A stretch of DNA of 64,000 nt from Metabacillus idriensis (lineage in GTDB: Bacteria; Bacillota; Bacilli; Bacillales; Bacillaceae). The DNA lies in the NCBI RefSeq assembly GCF_009674765.1, contig NZ_WKKF01000013.1:24443-88442 (forward strand), in the 5' to 3' direction. The notes below the pieces were generated by a model. The model ran no database searches. It was given only the letters and a program-made list of their open reading frames with translations, and was not told where the DNA came from. The position numbers were made by a program, and so were the translations under genes. Position 1 is the stretch's first letter. Each line of letters begins with the position of its first letter. Below are positions 60,803-64,000 of this stretch, piece by piece.

Positions 60803-62965
60803 ATGGCAGAGAAAACAGAGCGCATTATGAAAACAATCAGTACGGATTTGTCCATTACATATAAACAGGTATCAAATGTGATTGCATTACTGGAAGACGG
60901 CAATACCGTTCCTTTTATTGCGAGGTACAGAAAAGAACAGACAGGTGCATTAGATGAGGTGCAAATCCGTGATATCTCGGAAAAGTGGCAATACACTCAA
61001 AACCTGGAATCAAGAAAAGAAGAAGTCATCCGATTAATTGATGAACAGGGAAAGCTGACAGAAGATCTTAAAAAAGAGATAGTAGCTGCTTTAAAACTTC
61101 AAAAGGTTGAAGACCTCTATCGTCCCTATAAACAAAAACGGAGAACCAAAGCTACGGTTGCGAAAGAAAGGGGCTTAGAACCTCTTGCCGAGTGGATAAA
61201 AGGACAGCCTTCTAATGGATCGCTTAAAGAAAAAGCGATGGAGTTTGTAAACGAGGTGCAGGAGGTTTTGACTGCGGAAGATGCAATCGAAGGGGCTAAG
61301 GACATTTTAGCTGAGTGGATTTCGGATGAGCCATCTTACCGTCAGTGGATTCGCGAACAAACCTTCCGAAAAGGGAAAATCATCACATCTTCAAAAGATG
61401 AAGAAAAAGATGAGAAGAAAGTATACGAAATGTACTATGAGTACGAAGAGCCGATTCAAAAGGTTGTCCCGCATCGGGTCCTTGCTATGAACCGGGGAGA
61501 AAAAGAGGGTATTCTGAAAGTTGCCATTCAGGCGCCGGCAGATCTGATCACTTCTCATATTCAAAGAAATGAATTGAAAAATCAGCATACAGTGGTAAAG
61601 GATGTCTATATAGAAGCCATTGAAGATGCCTACAAACGATTAATTCAGCCTTCCATTGAACGTGAGATCCGAAAAGAATTAATGGAGAAAGCGGATGATC
61701 GTGCGATTCATATTTTCTCTGAAAATCTGCGCAACCTTTTACTTCAGCCTCCATTGAAAGGCCGTGTCGTATTAGGGGTTGACCCTGCGTACCGGACAGG
61801 GTGTAAACTTGCAGCTGTCGATGAGACCGGAAAAGTTCTTGAAATAGGCGTCATTTATCCTCATCCACCGGTTAATAAAGCAAAAGAAGCAAAGCAAAAG
61901 CTAATCGATGTAATCAAAAAAAACAACATCGAGCTTGTTGCGATTGGAAATGGAACGGCTTCAAGAGAGACAGAACAATTCATTGCAGATCTTATTGATG
62001 AATTAAAATCAGGTCTTTCCTATATTATCGTAAACGAAGCAGGGGCAAGTGTATATTCTGCATCTGATCTTGCCCGTGAAGAATTCCCTGAGTTCCAGGT
62101 AGAAGAACGAAGTGCAGTTTCCATCGCAAGAAGATTGCAGGATCCGCTGGCAGAGCTAGTTAAAATTGATCCAAAATCAGTAGGAGTAGGGCAATACCAG
62201 CATGACGTCACACAGAAGAAGCTGAATGATTCTCTTACATTCGTTGTTGAAACAGTGGTTAACCAAGTAGGAGTGAATGTAAATACAGCATCATCATCAC
62301 TCTTGCAATATGTAGCGGGCTTAAGCAAGGCAGTTGCGGTAAACATTGTGAAGCAGCGGGATGAAATCGGGAAGTTCCAGGACCGGAAGCAATTAAAGAA
62401 AATACCGCGACTTGGCGCAAAAACGTTTGAACAATGCATAGGTTTCCTGAGGATACCTGACGGAAAGCATCCGCTTGACTCAACAGGCATTCATCCTGAG
62501 AGCTACAAAGAGGTTGAAGTGCTTCTGAAAATGCTTGGACTAACCTTGAAGGATGTTGGAACGGAGCAGCTGAGAGAAAAAATTGCTGGAATTAATATAA
62601 AAGAAACCGCAGAAGCTATCGATCTTGGAGAGCTGACTCTGAAAGATATTTGTGATTCTCTTGTTCGTCCAGGACGTGACCCTCGTGATGAAATAGCTAA
62701 ACCCCTGCTTAAAAAGGGTGTATTGAAACTCGAGGACCTTCAGACAGGCATGGAACTTCAGGGCACTGTGCGCAATGTTGTAGATTTTGGCGCGTTTGTG
62801 GACATCGGCGTTAAACAGGATGGGCTCGTTCATATTTCAAAGCTCAGAAACTCTTTTGTGAAACACCCTCTCGATGTCGTTTCCGTCGGTGATGTTGTTA
62901 CGGTGTGGGTGGACTCTGTAGATCAGCATAAAGGCCGAGTTGCTTTGACGATGATTAACAGTTAA
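60803..62965 (+). CDS. tex: RNA-binding transcription accessory protein Tex (YdcI)
   Basis: 720 residues. N-terminal helix-rich domain, YqgF/RNase H-like core (VVLGVDPAYRTGCKLAAVDETG), helix-hairpin-helix pair (YVAGLSKAVAVNIVK, KIPRLGAKTFEQCIGFL) and C-terminal S1 domain (VRNVVDFGAFVDIGVKQDGLVHIS split). Acts on RNA/transcription; exact role open. GGGGAGGG before the ATG. Confidence 0.95.
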   Translation: MAEKTERIMKTISTDLSITYKQVSNVIALLEDGNTVPFIARYRKEQTGALDEVQIRDISEKWQYTQNLESRKEEVIRLIDEQGKLTEDLKKEIVAALKLQKVEDLYRPYKQKRRTKATVAKERGLEPLAEWIKGQPSNGSLKEKAMEFVNEVQEVLTAEDAIEGAKDILAEWISDEPSYRQWIREQTFRKGKIITSSKDEEKDEKKVYEMYYEYEEPIQKVVPHRVLAMNRGEKEGILKVAIQAPADLITSHIQRNELKNQHTVVKDVYIEAIEDAYKRLIQPSIEREIRKELMEKADDRAIHIFSENLRNLLLQPPLKGRVVLGVDPAYRTGCKLAAVDETGKVLEIGVIYPHPPVNKAKEAKQKLIDVIKKNNIELVAIGNGTASRETEQFIADLIDELKSGLSYIIVNEAGASVYSASDLAREEFPEFQVEERSAVSIARRLQDPLAELVKIDPKSVGVGQYQHDVTQKKLNDSLTFVVETVVNQVGVNVNTASSSLLQYVAGLSKAVAVNIVKQRDEIGKFQDRKQLKKIPRLGAKTFEQCIGFLRIPDGKHPLDSTGIHPESYKEVEVLLKMLGLTLKDVGTEQLREKIAGINIKETAEAIDLGELTLKDICDSLVRPGRDPRDEIAKPLLKKGVLKLEDLQTGMELQGTVRNVVDFGAFVDIGVKQDGLVHISKLRNSFVKHPLDVVSVGDVVTVWVDSVDQHKGRVALTMINS

Positions 62966-62970
62966 TGAAA

Positions 62971-62998
62971 AACACTGCATGCGTGCAGTGTTATAGAT
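62971..62998 (+). terminator. hairpin after tex
   Basis: AACACTGCATGCGTGCAGTGTT right after the stop; its tail is poor in T. Further hairpins follow: AATGGGGA/TCCCCATT at about 63002-63030. Confidence 0.6.
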
Positions 62999-63057
62999 TC
63001 GAATGGGGATTAGCTAAATGATTCCCCATTTCGGCTAATAAATCTTAATAACCAGCT

Positions 63058-63108
63058 GTAAAAAATGTAGTTTTTTCGCTAGAAAAAAGACGAGATACAT
63101 TTTGTAGT
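63058..63108 (-). terminator. terminator of cmpA
   Basis: On the minus strand AAAATGTA and TACATTTTTT bracket a 32-nt loop and end in a T run. Follows cmpA. Confidence 0.5.
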
Positions 63109-63113
63109 CCCAA

Positions 63114-63140
63114 CACACTGCTCATGAGCAGTGTTTTTTT
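63114..63140 (+). terminator. plus-strand terminator overlapping the cmpA stop
   Basis: CACTGCTCATGAGCAGTG is an 18-bp perfect palindrome followed by TTTTTTT on the plus strand. It ends tex-side transcription while coding the last codons of cmpA on the other strand. Confidence 0.75.
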
Positions 63141-63235
63141 CTATAGAAATACCAGCATTGATTCAACATCTTTATTTGATATCGGTCCTTTTCATAAAAC
63201 GCACGCTGCATTTGGTTTTTTAACCATGAGGGCAT
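63122..63235 (-). CDS. cmpA: spore cortex morphogenetic protein CmpA
   Basis: 37 residues, missed by most gene finders. ATG at 63235 on the minus strand with AAGGAGG 8 nt upstream; TGA at 63122. It starts MPSWLKNQMQRAFYEKDRYQ and ends YFYRKKHCS, nearly the B. subtilis CmpA sequence as I recall it. CmpA acts with ClpXP to remove faulty SpoIVA during spore-envelope assembly. In B. subtilis it also lies between ydcI (tex) and ydcK (sprT). Confidence 0.88.
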   Translation of the reverse strand: MPSWLKNQMQRAFYEKDRYQIKMLNQCWYFYRKKHCS

Positions 63236-63338
63236 TGCTCGTTCCTCCTTATTGTTTATAATGGAGTATGTGTATTACTTACTATATGCGGGCGCAAGAT
63301 GTCCTGTTCGGAGATACAAACTATGCGGGGTGTAACCG

Positions 63339-63785
63339 ATGAATGAAACAGAGCTTCAGGAACTGACAGAATCGATTTCAATAACTTACTTTCATAAAAA
63401 GTTTATACATAAAGCGATCTTTAACACCCGGCTGCGCACAACAGGAGGAAGATACCTTTTAAAAAGCCACAACATTGAAATTAACCCTAAGTATTTAGCT
63501 CAGGGATTGGAAGAGATAATCGGTATCATTAAACATGAACTATGCCACTATCATCTTCATATAGAGGGCAGAGGGTATAAGCACCGTGATTCCGAATTTA
63601 GAGAGCTTCTTTCGAAAGTAGGTGCCCCGAGATTTTGCACACCGCTTCAGACGACAGTCAGAAAAAAGAAGACATTAGTGTATCAGTGCAGAGCTTGTAT
63701 GTTCATTTATAAACGGCACAGAAGAATGGATCCTTCCAAGTATGTATGCGGAAAATGCGGCGGGAAAATAAAACTTGTTTCATAG
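63339..63785 (+). CDS. SprT-like zinc-binding protein (YdcK)
   Basis: 148 residues. HELCH at 66-70 is the zinc-metalloprotease-like motif of the SprT family, and a C-terminal zinc ribbon has CRAC and CGKC. The start ATG is preceded by GGGGTG. Function of bacterial SprT proteins is not settled. Position before the tRNA cluster as in B. subtilis ydcK. Confidence 0.9.
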   Translation: MNETELQELTESISITYFHKKFIHKAIFNTRLRTTGGRYLLKSHNIEINPKYLAQGLEEIIGIIKHELCHYHLHIEGRGYKHRDSEFRELLSKVGAPRFCTPLQTTVRKKKTLVYQCRACMFIYKRHRRMDPSKYVCGKCGGKIKLVS

Positions 63786-63873
63786 ATGAAAAAAGGGGTT
63801 GACTCATTATACAAAGCTGTGATAAATTATAAAAGCCGTCGTAAGAGACGCAAAACATTAATAAAAAGAAGGC

Positions 63874-63902
63874 TTGACAGCTTGTACTAATCTTCATATA
63901 AT
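63874..63902 (+). promoter_or_regulatory. promoter of the tRNA operon
   Basis: TTGACA (63874-63879), 17-nt spacer, TATAAT (63897-63902): full consensus. A second, weaker TTGACT at 63799 with ATAAAT 17 nt on may be an upstream tandem promoter. Confidence 0.8.
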
Positions 63903-63928
63903 AAAAGAAGTCTGTCATGACTAATTAT

Positions 63929-64000
63929 TCCGCAGTAGCTCAGTGGTAGAGCTATCGGCTGTTAACCGATCGGTCGTAGGTTCGAGTCCTACCTGCGGAG
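63929..64000 (+). tRNA. tRNA-Asn (anticodon GTT)
   Basis: 72 nt to the window end. Acceptor TCCGCAG pairs with CTGCGGA, discriminator G at 64000; D arm GCTCAGTGGTAGAGC, anticodon stem ATCGGCTGTTAACCGAT with GTT, T arm TAGGTTCGAGTCCTA. Any encoded CCA would lie beyond the window. In B. subtilis a tRNA cluster starts here. Confidence 0.97.

Overview
The window is a piece of Bacillaceae chromosome, Bacillus sensu lato. The evidence is the gene order ydbP-ddl-murF-cshA-ydbS-ydbT-ydcA-acpS-ydcC-alr-ndoAI-ndoA-rsbRSTUVW-sigB-rsbX-tex-cmpA-sprT-tRNA-Asn, which is the B. subtilis order. Strong AGGAGG ribosome binding sites, SigA and SigB promoters, an S-box riboswitch and many U-tailed terminators agree. 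The species is not determined; sequence features suggest a relative of B. subtilis rather than B. subtilis itself.

Layout. (1) 1-3.2 kb is visibly AT-rich and foreign-looking: a PemK/MazF-like protein, a short unit that looks like a separate small RNA (promoter, two 21-nt GC-rich repeats, 14-bp terminator stem), then an overlapping gene pair of an unrecognised 409-residue protein and a probable PD-(D/E)XK nuclease. (2) 3.6-4.6 kb is an alpha/beta hydrolase behind what looks like a drug-responsive leader: a 9-codon leader peptide and an anti-Shine-Dalgarno stem. (3) 4.7-12.5 kb holds housekeeping and accessory genes: guaC, a LysM-CAP protein, AI-2E transporter, Ohr, PadR/HAAS pair, a quinone-type dioxygenase operon and a GNAT. 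(4) 12.5-18.1 kb is the mannitol operon mtlA-mtlR-mtlF-mtlD, whose MtlA carries two IIB domains. (5) 18.1-41.1 kb is accessory: AAA+/TPR pair, a second dioxygenase with a mirror-image MhqR-like operator, ABC exporters with TetR or GntR regulators, an S-box-controlled NhaC-family transporter (predicted MetT), acetyltransferases and methyltransferases. (6) 41.2-64 kb is the conserved ddl-to-tRNA block, with uvsE between cshA and ydbS, a decayed DUF3052/YdeI-type gene and a 34-codon membrane peptide after murF.

How the genes work together. ddl, murF and alr make the D-Ala-D-Ala part of peptidoglycan. rsbR/S/T/U form the environmental branch that frees SigB through RsbV/RsbW, with RsbX feedback; an internal SigB promoter precedes rsbV and a second good SigB promoter sits before a YqcI/YcgG gene at 23.9 kb. 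MtlA/MtlF import and phosphorylate mannitol, MtlD oxidises the product, and MtlR activates. Two dioxygenase loci share an operator and probably one distant MhqR-like repressor.

Intergenic space contains three kinds of repeats: arrays of 52-nt period, arrays of exactly 21-nt period, and large hairpin elements of about 120 bp. All functional statements are from reading the sequence; no database search was run.
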